Below, in pieces: positions 46,484-56,349 of a DNA stretch of 64,000 bases. Origin of the DNA: Brenneria roseae subsp. roseae (GTDB lineage Bacteria > Pseudomonadota > Gammaproteobacteria > Enterobacterales > Enterobacteriaceae); NCBI RefSeq assembly GCF_003115845.1, contig NZ_KZ819031.1:1-64000 (forward strand), given 5' to 3'. A model generated the notes under the pieces. It did not search any database, had not been told where the DNA came from, and saw only the letters and a program-made list of their open reading frames with translations. Within the stretch, counting starts at the first letter, position 1, and the number at the start of each line of letters is the position of its first letter. Both the position numbers and the translations under genes were made by a program.

Positions 46484-48004
46484 ATGAACATACGCGCTTC
46501 CCTCTGGTCCGTTTCCAGCCTGCTTTCCGCCACGCTGCTGCTGTCAGGCTGTTTTAATGAACCGGATGATACGCCCCCTGCGGCGAATGACAGCCGGCTG
46601 AAACTCGCCATGTTGCAACCGCCGCGCTCCGGTCTGACTCCGCTCAGCGACGATGCGTTCAAACTGTCCCGCTGGAGTATGGCGGAAACGCTGGTGGTGC
46701 TCGATCCGCTCGGCGAAACCCAGCCTGCGCTGGCGACCCGGTGGCAGCCCATCGACGATCGTTCCTGGCGTTTTGAACTGCGTCCCAACGTCCATTTTCA
46801 CGATAACACCTCGCTGACCGCCGCCACCGTGGTCAATGCGTTGACCGTCGCCGCCAACGCCGCGCCGAAACCCCGTATTCTTGACGGCGTGCAAATGACC
46901 GTGGTCGCCGATGGCGATAATGCGGTGATCGTATCAACGGCCACCGCAGATCCCCTGCTTCCACAGCGCCTGTCCAGCCCACAGCTGGCCATTTTATCCG
47001 CCGGCGCCTATGGAAAGAACGGCGTCGTCAACCCGATCAATACCGGTAGCGGTCCTTTTGTGCTGCGGAGCGTGAATGGCACCAGCAGCGCTACGCTGGA
47101 CAGATTCGATGGCTATTGGGGCGAGAAAGCCCAGGCCGGCGGGATTGATGTCAGCTTTGTGCCAGATGGCGCCGCTCGTGCCGCTGCGTTACGTACCGGC
47201 GCGGCGGATATCGTAGAAGCGATTCCGGTTTCCCAGGCGCCGCTGCTGGATCAAACGCTTATCCATGAAGTGCCGATGCCCCGAACCAACACGCTGTATC
47301 TCAATACCCGCGACGGCGTCATGGCCGACCCGGCCATGCGCGCAGCCGTTCGTGATGCCGTGAATCGTCAGCAGTTGGTGGACAACGTGTATGAGAAGCG
47401 CGCCGACGTGGCGCAAGGTTTACTTGGCCCCGCGCTACCGTGGGCCGCCTCGCTGCGCCAACCGGTGAGCAACCCGGTGCAAGCGGCCGCACCCAATGGC
47501 GCCGCGATCACGCTGGCGACGTTCAGCGATCGTGCCGAGCTGCCGGAAGTCGCCGTCTATCTGGCGCAGCAGCTCACTGCTGCGGGATTTTCCGTGAAGC
47601 AGGTGGTCCGTGAATACTCACAGATTGAAGCCGATGCGCTGGCCGGTAAGTTTGACGCTTTTATTTTATCCCGTGCGACAGTGCTGGATTCCGGCGACCC
47701 CGTTGCCTATCTCTACAGTGATTTCTCCTGTGAGGGATCGTTCAACATCGCCCAGCTATGCCGTCCGGAAATCGATCAAGCGTTACAACAGGCGGCGACG
47801 ATCCCGGCCGGAGATGAGCGACGTAAGGCCATCATGCAAGCGGAGAACCTGATTCTTGCCAGCGACGCGGCGATCCCGATGTTGCATGAACGCGTTATTC
47901 AGGGCGAAAGCGCACAGGTACAAGATGCACTGCGCGACCCGCGTGAACGCGCGCTGATCGACACCTCAACGAAACGGGCTACGCAGGCAGACGCGCATCA
48001 ATGA
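46484..48004 (+). CDS. Peptide/nickel-type ABC substrate-binding lipoprotein
   Basis: The 506-residue family 5 binding protein has a lipoprotein signal ending in LLSGC with Cys23 as the lipid site, so it is anchored to a membrane. Core motifs are ALATRWQPIDDRSWRFELRPNVHFHDNTSLTAATVVNAL and GSGPFVLRSVNGTSSATLDRFDGYWG. Its stop overlaps the start of the fused permease gene. Substrate unknown; nickel-, zinc- or cobalt-chelate complexes or peptides are all within the family. Lipid anchoring is uncommon for this family in Gram-negative bacteria. Confidence 0.88.
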   Translation: MNIRASLWSVSSLLSATLLLSGCFNEPDDTPPAANDSRLKLAMLQPPRSGLTPLSDDAFKLSRWSMAETLVVLDPLGETQPALATRWQPIDDRSWRFELRPNVHFHDNTSLTAATVVNALTVAANAAPKPRILDGVQMTVVADGDNAVIVSTATADPLLPQRLSSPQLAILSAGAYGKNGVVNPINTGSGPFVLRSVNGTSSATLDRFDGYWGEKAQAGGIDVSFVPDGAARAAALRTGAADIVEAIPVSQAPLLDQTLIHEVPMPRTNTLYLNTRDGVMADPAMRAAVRDAVNRQQLVDNVYEKRADVAQGLLGPALPWAASLRQPVSNPVQAAAPNGAAITLATFSDRAELPEVAVYLAQQLTAAGFSVKQVVREYSQIEADALAGKFDAFILSRATVLDSGDPVAYLYSDFSCEGSFNIAQLCRPEIDQALQQAATIPAGDERRKAIMQAENLILASDAAIPMLHERVIQGESAQVQDALRDPRERALIDTSTKRATQADAHQ

Positions 48005-49779
48005 GTGAATCGTTATATTGCCGCACCTGTACCACGATCAGCCGCCAGCGTTACGATCGCTATGGCATTCTGATCCCGCTGTTTTCGCGCCTGCTGACGC
48101 TGGCAGGGATCGTTGCGTTGATTGGCATGCTGCCGTGGCTGTCAGGGCAGGACCCCGCACTGGCCCTGCTGCGCGCCCGTTCCGGCGATCAGGAAGCCAC
48201 TGAGGAAACGTTGAATGCAATCCGTCAGTCGCTGGGATTGGATCAGGGACCGGTGCATTTGCTGCTTAACTGGCTTGGCGGGTTGCTGCACGGCGATGCG
48301 GGAAATTCATGGGTGTCCGGGCGTCCGGTTCTGCCGGGAATGTTGCAGGCCACCGGCGTCTCGCTGACGTTGATGCTCTCTTCCGCGCTGGTGGCATTCT
48401 CACTGGCAAGCGCCCTGTGCGCCACGACCTTTATGCAGGGTTTGCGCGGCCAGTCGCATCGATCTAACGGTTTGTTTGCCGCATTGTTCACCGCCCTGCC
48501 GGAATTTTTGTTGGCGTCATTTTTATTGATTACCGGCGCGGTCTGGCTACGCTGGTTTCCCCCTTATGGCTGGCAGGGGCTGCACTCTGCCGTGCTGCCT
48601 TCACTGGCGCTGGGTATTCCGGCTGGCGGCTATTTGGGCCGCATTTTCGCCGATGCGCTGGCGGCAACATTCAGTGAAAACTGGCTGACCACCTGGAGCG
48701 TGGCGGGCATTGGTCGCCGGCATATTGCGCTGGCGGTACTAAAACGAACATTAGCCAGCGTCATGCCGCTGGTTGGGCTGGTGCTGGTTTCCCTGACCGG
48801 AGGCGCGATTGCCGTAGAAAAAGTCTTCGCGATCCCCGGCTTGGGCCGCGCAACGCTGGGGGCGGCGGCGGCGCAGGATTTGCCGGCATTGCAGGCCGGC
48901 GTGCTTATTTTACTGTTGATTGCCGCCTTCGCCGGGATGGCGGCAGGCGGTATCCGTCTGCTGATCCTGAGACATGCGCTGCACAGCGGCGCCATGCCGA
49001 TACCGGAAGAGAATCGGCTGACGGTATCCCGCTACGCCATCTGGCTTCCGCTGGTCTGTTTGCTGCTGTTGGCGCTCCTGGTAATCAGCGGACTCCCACG
49101 CGATCCCTATACGTCGGCGTTTCTGCGCTTGCAACCACCATCGCTTGAACTGCCGTTCGGGGCCGACGCCATGGGGCGCGACCTGCTGGCGCGGGTGGCG
49201 CATGGTACGCTCAACACCTGCCTCCTCGCGCTGTTGGTATCGTTGGCCTGTCTGGCGATGGGTTTGCTGATAGGGCTTTTTCCCCGCGGATTTACCGGTC
49301 CGATAGAGGTGACCAACGCCCTGCCGCCGGTAATTGCGGGCTTACTGGTTGCCGCGGTTAATGGCCCGACGGCAACGGGGGCAGCGATAGCGGTTATCGC
49401 CGTCAGTTGGGCGCCCCTGGCCGCCCACACCGCCGCGCTGGTCACCGAAATCAATGCCCGTCCCTACATTCGTCAACTGCCAATGCTCGGTGTCGGGCCG
49501 ATCCGGCGCAGTCTGTTTTACGTCTTGCCTGCGCTGCTTGGACCGCTGTTTCGTCATGCCATGCTGCGTTTACCCGGTATTGCACTGGCGCTGGCGTCGC
49601 TGGGATTTTTAGGATTAGGCGCATCGCCACCCACGCCGGAATGGGGCCGCGTACTGGCAGAAGGCATGCCTTATATCGAACGGGCATTCTGGGGCGTACT
49701 GGCTCCCGCCGCCGCGCTCGGCATCCTGTCGATCCTGGCGGTTAGTGCGGCGAATCTTTCTGGTCGTCAGAAACAGTAA
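48001..49779 (+). CDS. Fused double ABC permease (DppB-DppC fusion)
   Basis: The 592-residue chain joins both permeases of a peptide/nickel importer. The first 320 residues are DppB-like: IRQSLGLDQGPVHLLLNWLGGLLHGDAGNS, and the EAA loop TWSVAGIGRRHIALAVLKRTLASVMPL. The second half is DppC-like: LPFGADAMGRDLLARVAHGTLNT and the EAA loop PYIRQLPMLGVGPIRRSLFYVLPALLGP, ending LGLGASPPTPEWGRVLAEGM. The join lies near residue 330-350 without an obvious frameshift. A fused permease is rare in this family and, with the fused sulfonate permease and fused ATPase, is the third importer fusion in the window. Confidence 0.9.
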   Translation: MSESLYCRTCTTISRQRYDRYGILIPLFSRLLTLAGIVALIGMLPWLSGQDPALALLRARSGDQEATEETLNAIRQSLGLDQGPVHLLLNWLGGLLHGDAGNSWVSGRPVLPGMLQATGVSLTLMLSSALVAFSLASALCATTFMQGLRGQSHRSNGLFAALFTALPEFLLASFLLITGAVWLRWFPPYGWQGLHSAVLPSLALGIPAGGYLGRIFADALAATFSENWLTTWSVAGIGRRHIALAVLKRTLASVMPLVGLVLVSLTGGAIAVEKVFAIPGLGRATLGAAAAQDLPALQAGVLILLLIAAFAGMAAGGIRLLILRHALHSGAMPIPEENRLTVSRYAIWLPLVCLLLLALLVISGLPRDPYTSAFLRLQPPSLELPFGADAMGRDLLARVAHGTLNTCLLALLVSLACLAMGLLIGLFPRGFTGPIEVTNALPPVIAGLLVAAVNGPTATGAAIAVIAVSWAPLAAHTAALVTEINARPYIRQLPMLGVGPIRRSLFYVLPALLGPLFRHAMLRLPGIALALASLGFLGLGASPPTPEWGRVLAEGMPYIERAFWGVLAPAAALGILSILAVSAANLSGRQKQ

Positions 49780-49898
49780 GCCGTTTATACTTCTCTTTAA
49801 TTGAGCATTTCATCGCATCTTCGGTTAGCCTGTCGTGTAATAAAATCAATCGGGTTCACGGCAACACAGCGAGATAATAAATGTACGAAGGAGAAGAT

Positions 49899-51359
49899 AT
49901 GCGTAACAGCGGGTCCGGCGAAAATCTTACCGTAGCGCAGGCACTTGATAAACTGGAAGCGTTGTACGACGAGGCGGTCTCTTCCCTGCGCGATGCTATC
50001 GGGGAATTCATCAGTAACGGTAAACTACCCGATGCAAAAGCCCGTGCGGCAGGATTGTTTTCTTACCCCGAACTATGTGTGAAATGGAACGGTGAATCCA
50101 CCGCCCATCCCCGGCATCGAGCCTATGGTCGTTTCACTCACGCCGGCTGCTTTGCCACGACCATTACTCGTCCGCAGTTCTTCCGTCAGTATCTGAGCGA
50201 ACAGTTGACCCTGTTGGCCAATGACTATGCCGCCCATATTGAAGTGCGGCCGTCGCAGCAGGAAATTCCGTTTCCTTACGTGCTGGATGGTTCCGATCTG
50301 ATTCTCGATCGGTCGATGAGCGCGGGCATCGCCAAACATTTTCCAACGACAGAGCTCTCGAAAATCGGGGATGAAACCGCCGATGGGCTGTTTCACTCCA
50401 CAACAACCTCGCCGCTGTCGCACTTCGACGCTCTGAGGACCGATTTCTCACTGGCGCGCCTGCGCCACTATACCGGCACGCCGGTAGAACATGTGCAACC
50501 GTTCATCCTCTTCACCAACTACACCCGCTACGTGGATGAGTTTGTACGCTGGGCCTGCGGCCAGATTGCCGACCCGGAGAGCCCGTATGAAGCGCTATCC
50601 TGCGCTGGCGGTATCTACATCACCCCGGAGACGCTCAGTCCCGAACAGACGGTGTCCGATTTGGCCTGGAAGAATCACCAGATGCCGGCCTACCATCTGA
50701 TATCCCGTCACGGCAAGGGGATAACGCTGGTGAATATCGGTGTCGGCCCTTCCAACGCCAAAACCATTTGCGATCACCTCGCGGTACTGCGCCCTCATGC
50801 CTGGCTGATGATTGGGCACTGCGGCGGTTTGCGGGAAAGTCAGGCGATTGGCGATTATGTGCTGGCGCACGCTTATCTGCGTGACGACCACGTACTGGAT
50901 GCCGTACTGCCGCCCGATATTCCGATCCCCAGCATCGCCGAAGTTCAACGCGCGCTTTATGACGCCACCAAAACGGTGAGCGGTATGCCGGGCGAGGAAG
51001 TCAAACAGCGTCTGCGTACCGGTACGGTCGTAACAACAGACGATCGCAACTGGGAGCTGCGCTATTCCGCTTCCGCGCTGCGCTTTAACCTCAGCCGCGC
51101 GGTCGCGGTCGATATGGAAAGCGCCACCATCGCGGCACAGGGTTATCGTTTCCGGGTACCGTATGGCACGTTGCTGTGCGTTTCCGACAAACCACTGCAT
51201 GGCGAAATTAAATTGCCCGGTCAGGCAAACCGTTTCTATGAGGGCGCCATTTCAGAACATCTGCAAATTGGCATTTGCACCATCGGTTTACTACGAGCGG
51301 AAGTCGATCAGCTGCACTCCCGCAAATTACGCACCTTCAATGAGCCGCCGTTCCGGTAA
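49899..51359 (+). CDS. amn: AMP nucleosidase Amn
   Basis: Amn hydrolyses AMP to adenine and ribose 5-phosphate and adjusts the AMP pool. The 486-residue product follows E. coli Amn (484) almost residue for residue, for example TNYTRYVDEFVRWACGQI, the phosphorylase-type region TLVNIGVGPSNAKTICDHLAVLRP and IGHCGGLRESQAIGDYVLAHAYLRDDHVLD, and VDMESATIAAQGYRFRVPYGTLLCVSDKPLHGE. I start at ATG 49899 with GGAG five bases upstream, which gives the family N-terminus; the ATG at 49881 only adds six residues before the ribosome site. Convergent with the DksA-like gene. Confidence 0.97.
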   Translation: MRNSGSGENLTVAQALDKLEALYDEAVSSLRDAIGEFISNGKLPDAKARAAGLFSYPELCVKWNGESTAHPRHRAYGRFTHAGCFATTITRPQFFRQYLSEQLTLLANDYAAHIEVRPSQQEIPFPYVLDGSDLILDRSMSAGIAKHFPTTELSKIGDETADGLFHSTTTSPLSHFDALRTDFSLARLRHYTGTPVEHVQPFILFTNYTRYVDEFVRWACGQIADPESPYEALSCAGGIYITPETLSPEQTVSDLAWKNHQMPAYHLISRHGKGITLVNIGVGPSNAKTICDHLAVLRPHAWLMIGHCGGLRESQAIGDYVLAHAYLRDDHVLDAVLPPDIPIPSIAEVQRALYDATKTVSGMPGEEVKQRLRTGTVVTTDDRNWELRYSASALRFNLSRAVAVDMESATIAAQGYRFRVPYGTLLCVSDKPLHGEIKLPGQANRFYEGAISEHLQIGICTIGLLRAEVDQLHSRKLRTFNEPPFR

Positions 51360-51367
51360 ACATCATG

Positions 51368-51393
51368 GGCAGTAAACCCACAGGTTTACTGCC
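51368..51393. terminator. Hairpin between amn and the DksA-like gene
   Basis: An 11-bp perfect stem, GGCAGTAAACC and GGTTTACTGCC with a four-base loop, begins 8 bases after the amn stop. It lies between convergent genes; no long T-run on either side. Confidence 0.65.
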
Positions 51394-51413
51394 TCAGACG
51401 GCTACATGTCCGG

Positions 51414-51833
51414 TTAGCGCCGATGCAATGACTCTTTAATTTCCTGCGTTTCTTTAGCATCAATGCTCAAATCCGCCGTGGGCCTTAATAACAGGCGCGG
51501 TAATCCGATAGGCTCACCCGTTTCACGACAATACCCATACTCTCCCTTACTGATGCGCTGTAGGGCCGCATCAATCTTGGGGAGTAGCCGGCTTTCACGA
51601 TCGATCTGCCGGAACAGCATTCTCAACTCTTCTTCCCGCATGGACTTATCACCTTCGTCGCCGCGCTGTTCACCCAGTTGAATACTGTCTTTCAGTTCAT
51701 CAATATGATTCAGGAGCGTAATCCGTTCATCCACCAAACGTTGTTTAAAAAAAGCCAACTGAGTCTGGTTCATGTAATCTTCTTTTGGCATGGCCAAAAT
51801 CTGTAATTCTTCTTTTTGTGTCGTTTTTGGCAT
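51414..51833 (-). CDS. DksA/TraR-family RNA polymerase-binding protein, cysteine-poor paralogue
   Basis: DksA binds the RNA polymerase secondary channel and works with ppGpp. The 139-residue protein has the two-helix coiled coil (residues 25-95), the tip DEGDKS in place of DxxDxA, and the C-terminal zinc-finger region GEYGYCRETGEPIGLPRLLLRPTADLSIDAKE. Only the first of four zinc cysteines remains (Cys102); Thr105, Ser123 and Ala126 replace the others. This matches the idea of zinc-independent DksA2-type proteins that stand in for DksA under zinc starvation in Pseudomonas, which keep even fewer or two cysteines. GGGAG stands six bases before the ATG. The housekeeping dksA, next to gluQ/sfsA elsewhere, is not in the window. 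Confidence 0.88.
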   Translation of the reverse strand: MPKTTQKEELQILAMPKEDYMNQTQLAFFKQRLVDERITLLNHIDELKDSIQLGEQRGDEGDKSMREEELRMLFRQIDRESRLLPKIDAALQRISKGEYGYCRETGEPIGLPRLLLRPTADLSIDAKETQEIKESLHRR

Positions 51834-51939
51834 CGCGATCTCCCAAGATAGAATCCATTAGACTGTTATGTTATAACATTTAAAGCGTGAATTGACAGGT
51901 CATCGCCATACAAAAACACACTTCGTTTCTATAACGCAA

Positions 51940-51963
51940 AAGCCACTCCCTACGAAGTGGCTT
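51940..51963 (-). terminator. Terminator of proP
   Basis: On the minus strand AAGCCACT pairs with AGTGGCTT around an eight-base loop and the second arm runs into TTTT. It begins 32 bases past the proP stop. Confidence 0.7.
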
Positions 51964-51995
51964 CTTTCTGATTAAGGCACTCGTTTGTCATTACC

Positions 51996-53498
51996 CTAAT
52001 TGATTTTAGGATGCTGATCGATGAGCGCGGTCCTTTTTTGCTCCAGCGCCGCAATCTGCCCGTCAATTTCTTCTATTTTCTGTTCAATATTATCGAACTG
52101 TTCCTGTAACAGCTCTTTGGCCTCAGCCCGATCGGACGCCGCGGGCGTGGCCCCTTTCAATGGCCGGTTCGCGGTTTCCCTCATCGACATTCCCGTGATC
52201 AGTCCAATAATGCCGATAACCATCAAATAATAAGCGGGCATATAGAGATTACCGGTTGATTCAACCAGCCATGCCGCCGCCGTTGGCGTAAAACCGGCGA
52301 CCAGCACGGATATATTGAAGGATATCGCCAACGCACTATAACGAATATGTGTCGGAAACATCGCTGGCAGCGTCGATGCCATCACGCCGGTAAACGAGTT
52401 CAGCAACACCGCCAGAATTAACAAACCGCAGAAAATAAGCCCGATGACATCGCTGTTAATCAAAATGAAACCAGGCACCGACAACAGTAAAAGGCCAATA
52501 CTGCCGCAGATGACAAACGGCTTACGCCCATATTTGTCGCTCATTAATCCCATCACCGGCTGTACAAACAGCATACCAATCATGACCGCAATAATAATCA
52601 TGACGCCGTGGTCTTCGGGATAATGCAGACTATGCGAGAGATAGCTCGGCATATACGTCAATAACATGTAGTAAGTCACGTTGGTGGTGATCACCAACCC
52701 CACACAAACCAGCAAACTGCGCCACTGTTTGGTGGCGATTTCCCGGAAAGAAATCTTCGGCGGCGACTGAAGGCTGTCTTTTGAGTCTTTATCAATTTTG
52801 TCCACATGTTGTTGAAAGGTCGGCGTTTCTTCCAGCGCATGACGCAGATAAATACCAATCAGCCCTAATGGCGCGGCGATAAAGAAAGGAATACGCCATC
52901 CCCAATCCAGAAAATCCCTTTCTCCGACAATCGAGGAAATTAATACAACAACCCCTGCCCCCATGACAAAGCCGGCAATCGAACCAAAATCCAGCCAGCT
53001 GCCTAAAAAACCGCGTTTTCTGTCCGGCGAATATTCCGCTACAAAGACAGCGGCTCCGGTATACTCCCCACCGACGGAAAAACCCTGCGCCAGTTTTGCC
53101 AACAGCAATAATATCGGCGCCCAGATGCCAATGGATGCGTAAGACGGGATCAGCCCGATACAAAAGGTACTCACCGCCATAATAATAATGGTTATCGATA
53201 GCACTTTCTGGCGACCGAATTTATCTCCCATGGCGCCAAAAAATATCCCGCCTAGCGGTCTGACGAGAAAAGGAACAGAAAACGTTGCCAGTGCCGCAAT
53301 CATTTGCACACCGGGATCGGCGCCGGGAAAAAATACCTGACCAAGCGCATAAGCCACAAATCCATAAACGCCAAAATCGAACCATTCCATCGCATTTCCA
53401 AGCGCAGCCGCTGTGATGGCTTTTTTCAGCTTGGTATCATCAATGATCGTAATATCCTGTATTTTCATTGGCTCATTGCGTTTCTTTTTTAATCTCAT
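51996..53498 (-). CDS. proP: Proline/glycine betaine proton symporter ProP
   Basis: ProP is an osmosensing MFS symporter for proline, glycine betaine and ectoine in the inner membrane. The 500 residues equal the E. coli length and follow it throughout (ALGNAMEWFDFGVYGFVAYALG; VGGEYTGAAVFVAEYSPDRKRGFLGSWLDFGSIAGFV). The C-terminal cytoplasmic tail DNIEQKIEEIDGQIAALEQKRTALIDQHP is the antiparallel coiled coil that sets the osmotic threshold. The start at 53498 aligns with the E. coli N-terminus. A long AT-rich leader upstream should hold its promoters. Confidence 0.96.
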   Translation of the reverse strand: MRLKKKRNEPMKIQDITIIDDTKLKKAITAAALGNAMEWFDFGVYGFVAYALGQVFFPGADPGVQMIAALATFSVPFLVRPLGGIFFGAMGDKFGRQKVLSITIIIMAVSTFCIGLIPSYASIGIWAPILLLLAKLAQGFSVGGEYTGAAVFVAEYSPDRKRGFLGSWLDFGSIAGFVMGAGVVVLISSIVGERDFLDWGWRIPFFIAAPLGLIGIYLRHALEETPTFQQHVDKIDKDSKDSLQSPPKISFREIATKQWRSLLVCVGLVITTNVTYYMLLTYMPSYLSHSLHYPEDHGVMIIIAVMIGMLFVQPVMGLMSDKYGRKPFVICGSIGLLLLSVPGFILINSDVIGLIFCGLLILAVLLNSFTGVMASTLPAMFPTHIRYSALAISFNISVLVAGFTPTAAAWLVESTGNLYMPAYYLMVIGIIGLITGMSMRETANRPLKGATPAASDRAEAKELLQEQFDNIEQKIEEIDGQIAALEQKRTALIDQHPKIN

Positions 53499-53993
53499 TC
53501 ATCATTTCCTTTTGTTTAAAGGATGACTATTTTGGTCAATACTCTATAGATTTCAATGCACAGGCGGCAGCGACCAGGAACCCGTCCAGATAATCAGATT
53601 ACGCAGGGACGAAGAGACGCTAAAAAACCCACACACCTGGAATTTGAAAAATAGAGAGATAAGACGAAATATACCCGTCGTCATAATAGTCATTTTCAAA
53701 AGCTATCTGATTATATAGGATTTTAAAAATTCGAGGAAAATAAACACCCAATAGTTGAAAATAACGTCAGATAATACGAGAAGAAATAAATAATAAGGAA
53801 ATAGTTTATTATAGAAATAATAAGGGTAAATAACAGATAACAATATATCCATAGATTGCGGGATGCAGAAGTCAGACCTTAACGCGCCCGGTCAAAGGCG
53901 CGTTGAGAAGGTCTGGCTGATGACTTCATTTCGGGATCTATCGTGCCCGACAGCGTGGACCCGACCCTATCCCTTCCGCCGGCAAAGAAACGG
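53499..53993. other. AT-rich region between proP and the EF-G paralogue, with nested hairpin
   Basis: No gene seen. The left part is upstream of proP and very AT-rich, suitable for osmotically controlled promoters; TGAC and GTCA flank seven bases at 53524-53538. At 53873-53915 a nested inverted repeat (CAGACCTT/AAGGTCTG outside, AACGCGCC/GGCGCGTT inside) forms a strong hairpin about 78 bases past the EF-G stop and likely ends that transcript. Confidence 0.55.
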
Positions 53994-56096
53994 CTAGCGG
54001 GAACTTCTTGCCGCAATAATTTCGTCCATCACGTTGCGCGGTGCCTCCACGTAGTGTTTGAATTCCATTGAGTAGGTTGCACGCCCCTGCGACATTGATC
54101 GCAACGATGTCGAATAACCGAACATCTCCGACAGCGGCACTTCGGCACGGATAATCCGTCCGGCGATCATTTCCTCCATGCCTTGCACCAACCCCCGGCG
54201 GGAAGAGAGATCGCCCATCACGCTACCGGCATACTCTTCCGGCGTTTCGACTTCCACTTTCATCACCGGTTCAAGTATCACCGGGTTAGCGCGTTTAACC
54301 GCATCGCGGAAGCCAAAAATAGCCGCCATTTTGAACGCCATTTCCGAGGAATCCACCTCATGGTAGGAACCAAACGTCAACGTGACTTTGACATCCACGA
54401 TCGGATATCCCGCCAGCACGCCGGTCATCATCGCCTCACGCACGCCCTTTTCAACCGACGGAATAAACTCACGCGGAACCACGCCGCCCTTGGTTGCATC
54501 TTCGAACGTAAAACCTGTACCGGCCGCCTGCGGCTCAACCGTCAGAACAACATGTCCGTACTGGCCTTTACCCCCCGACTGGCGCACAAATTTCCCTTCG
54601 ACGTCCACGACCTTGCTGCGTATGGTTTCCCGATAGGTCACCTGGGGTCTGCCGATATTGGCCTCCACGCCGAACTCGCGTTTCATACGGTCAACAATAA
54701 TCTCCAGATGCAGTTCCCCCATACCGGAAATAATCGTCTGGCCGGATTCCTCATCGGTTCTGAGCCGGAACGACGGATCTTCTGACGCCAGCCGTTGCAG
54801 CGCGATCCCCATCTTTTCCTGATCGGCCTTGGTTTTCGGCTCGATAGCCAGCGAAATCACGGGTTCGGGGAACTCCATACGCTCCAGCGTCAACACCGAA
54901 TCGGGATCGCACAGGGTTTCGCCGGTGGTAACCTCTTTCAGCCCCACGCAGGCGGCAATGTCGCCGGCCCGAATTTCATCCACTTCATGGCGGGCATTAG
55001 CATGCATCTGGACAATACGGCCAATACGCTCCTTCCTGCCTTTCACCGGATTGTAAACGCTGTCCCCTTTTTTCAGCACGCCGGAGTAGACCCGGACAAA
55101 GGTCAACTGTCCGACATAGGGGTCCGTCATCAGCTTGAATGCCAGCGCCGAGAATTTTTCATTATCGTCCGCATGACGAACCGCTTCATTCCCTGCCTCA
55201 TCGACGCCACTGACCGGCGGAATATCCAGCGGCGACGGCATCAGCTCGATGATGGCGTCCAGCATGCGTTGTACGCCCTTATTCTTGAAGGCCGAGCCGC
55301 AAAGCATGGGCTGAATTTCACCCGCGATGGTACGCGTGCGCAGACCAGCGGTGATTTCCTCTTCGCTTAGCGCCACCCCGTCCAGGTATTTCGTCATCAG
55401 GTCATCGCTTGCCTCTGCCGCTGCCGTCACCATTTTTTCACGCCATTGCTGCGCGGTTGCCAGCAACTCATCGGGGATCGCCTCATAGCTAAAGGTCATC
55501 CCCTGTGAGGCTTCATCCCAAATGATGGCGCGCATCTTGAGTAAATCGACCACCCCGGTGAAGTGTTCTTCACCGCCAATCGGGATCACAATCGGCACTG
55601 GATTGGCCTTCAGCCGATCGATCATCATCTGGCAGACACGGAAATAATCGGCGCCGGGACGGTCCATTTTGTTAACGAATGCCAGTCGCGGAACATGGTA
55701 TTTATTCGCCTGACGCCACACGGTTTCAGACTGCGGCTGAACCCCGCCGACGGCGTCGTACACCATGACCGCGCCATCCAGCACGCGCATTGAGCGTTCC
55801 ACCTCAATGGTGAAATCCACGTGTCCGGGGGTATCGATAATATTGATATGGTGTTTGGGATAGCGATGATCCATCCCCTGCCAGAAGCAGGTTACCGCCG
55901 CCGACGTGATGGTAATACCGCGTTCCTGTTCCTGCGCCATCCAGTCAGTTGTTGCCGCGCCATCATGAACTTCCCCCAGCTTATGGCTCACCCCGGTATA
56001 AAACAGGATGCGCTCTGTTGTGGTGGTTTTACCTGCATCGATATGGGCAGAAATACCAATATTACGATAGCGTTCAATGGGGGTTGTGCGAGCCAT
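53994..56096 (-). CDS. fusA: Second elongation factor G (FusA paralogue)
   Basis: EF-G drives ribosomal translocation and recycling. The 700-residue protein is complete: GTPase domain with [15 protein letters not shown] (P-loop), [14 protein letters not shown] (switch I), [31 protein letters not shown], domain II, and domain IV ending in the loop [22 protein letters not shown] precedes the ATG at 56096. It stands alone, without rpsL, rpsG or tuf, and is divergent from an ArsR-type gene, so it is not the str-operon copy. Several segments differ from the enterobacterial housekeeping protein ([14 protein letters not shown]; a shorter linker at [13 protein letters not shown]-like position) and look closer to other proteobacterial EF-Gs, so transfer is likely. 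It may provide a stress or antibiotic-related form. Confidence 0.9.
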   Translation of the reverse strand: MARTTPIERYRNIGISAHIDAGKTTTTERILFYTGVSHKLGEVHDGAATTDWMAQEQERGITITSAAVTCFWQGMDHRYPKHHINIIDTPGHVDFTIEVERSMRVLDGAVMVYDAVGGVQPQSETVWRQANKYHVPRLAFVNKMDRPGADYFRVCQMMIDRLKANPVPIVIPIGGEEHFTGVVDLLKMRAIIWDEASQGMTFSYEAIPDELLATAQQWREKMVTAAAEASDDLMTKYLDGVALSEEEITAGLRTRTIAGEIQPMLCGSAFKNKGVQRMLDAIIELMPSPLDIPPVSGVDEAGNEAVRHADDNEKFSALAFKLMTDPYVGQLTFVRVYSGVLKKGDSVYNPVKGRKERIGRIVQMHANARHEVDEIRAGDIAACVGLKEVTTGETLCDPDSVLTLERMEFPEPVISLAIEPKTKADQEKMGIALQRLASEDPSFRLRTDEESGQTIISGMGELHLEIIVDRMKREFGVEANIGRPQVTYRETIRSKVVDVEGKFVRQSGGKGQYGHVVLTVEPQAAGTGFTFEDATKGGVVPREFIPSVEKGVREAMMTGVLAGYPIVDVKVTLTFGSYHEVDSSEMAFKMAAIFGFRDAVKRANPVILEPVMKVEVETPEEYAGSVMGDLSSRRGLVQGMEEMIAGRIIRAEVPLSEMFGYSTSLRSMSQGRATYSMEFKHYVEAPRNVMDEIIAARSSR

Positions 56097-56183
56097 ATAA
56101 AAATCCTTAATTAGTGACACTAATTCTGGGCTGGCAGCTAACTGTCTGCGGCAGAACTCGATTTGATACCGGTCATTATTATA

Positions 56184-56195
56184 GTACAATTGTAC
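56184..56195. promoter_or_regulatory. Palindrome in the fusA2-arsR divergent spacer
   Basis: GTACAATTGTAC is a perfect 12-bp palindrome in the 253-base AT-rich spacer between the EF-G paralogue and the ArsR-type gene. ArsR-family repressors bind such short inverted repeats near their own promoters. Candidate operator for both genes; no other support. Confidence 0.45.
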
Positions 56196-56349
56196 GAGTA
56201 TATACGAACAGTATATTTAATAGGTTTTCTCTTACAGCATGGCACATTGATAGGGTATTCGGTATATTACCGCTCCGCCGGAAAAATCCCGCTTTCATTC
56301 CGGTTGGTTATTTACCACGTTGATTCTTCCACAACCAGACAGGACCGCT

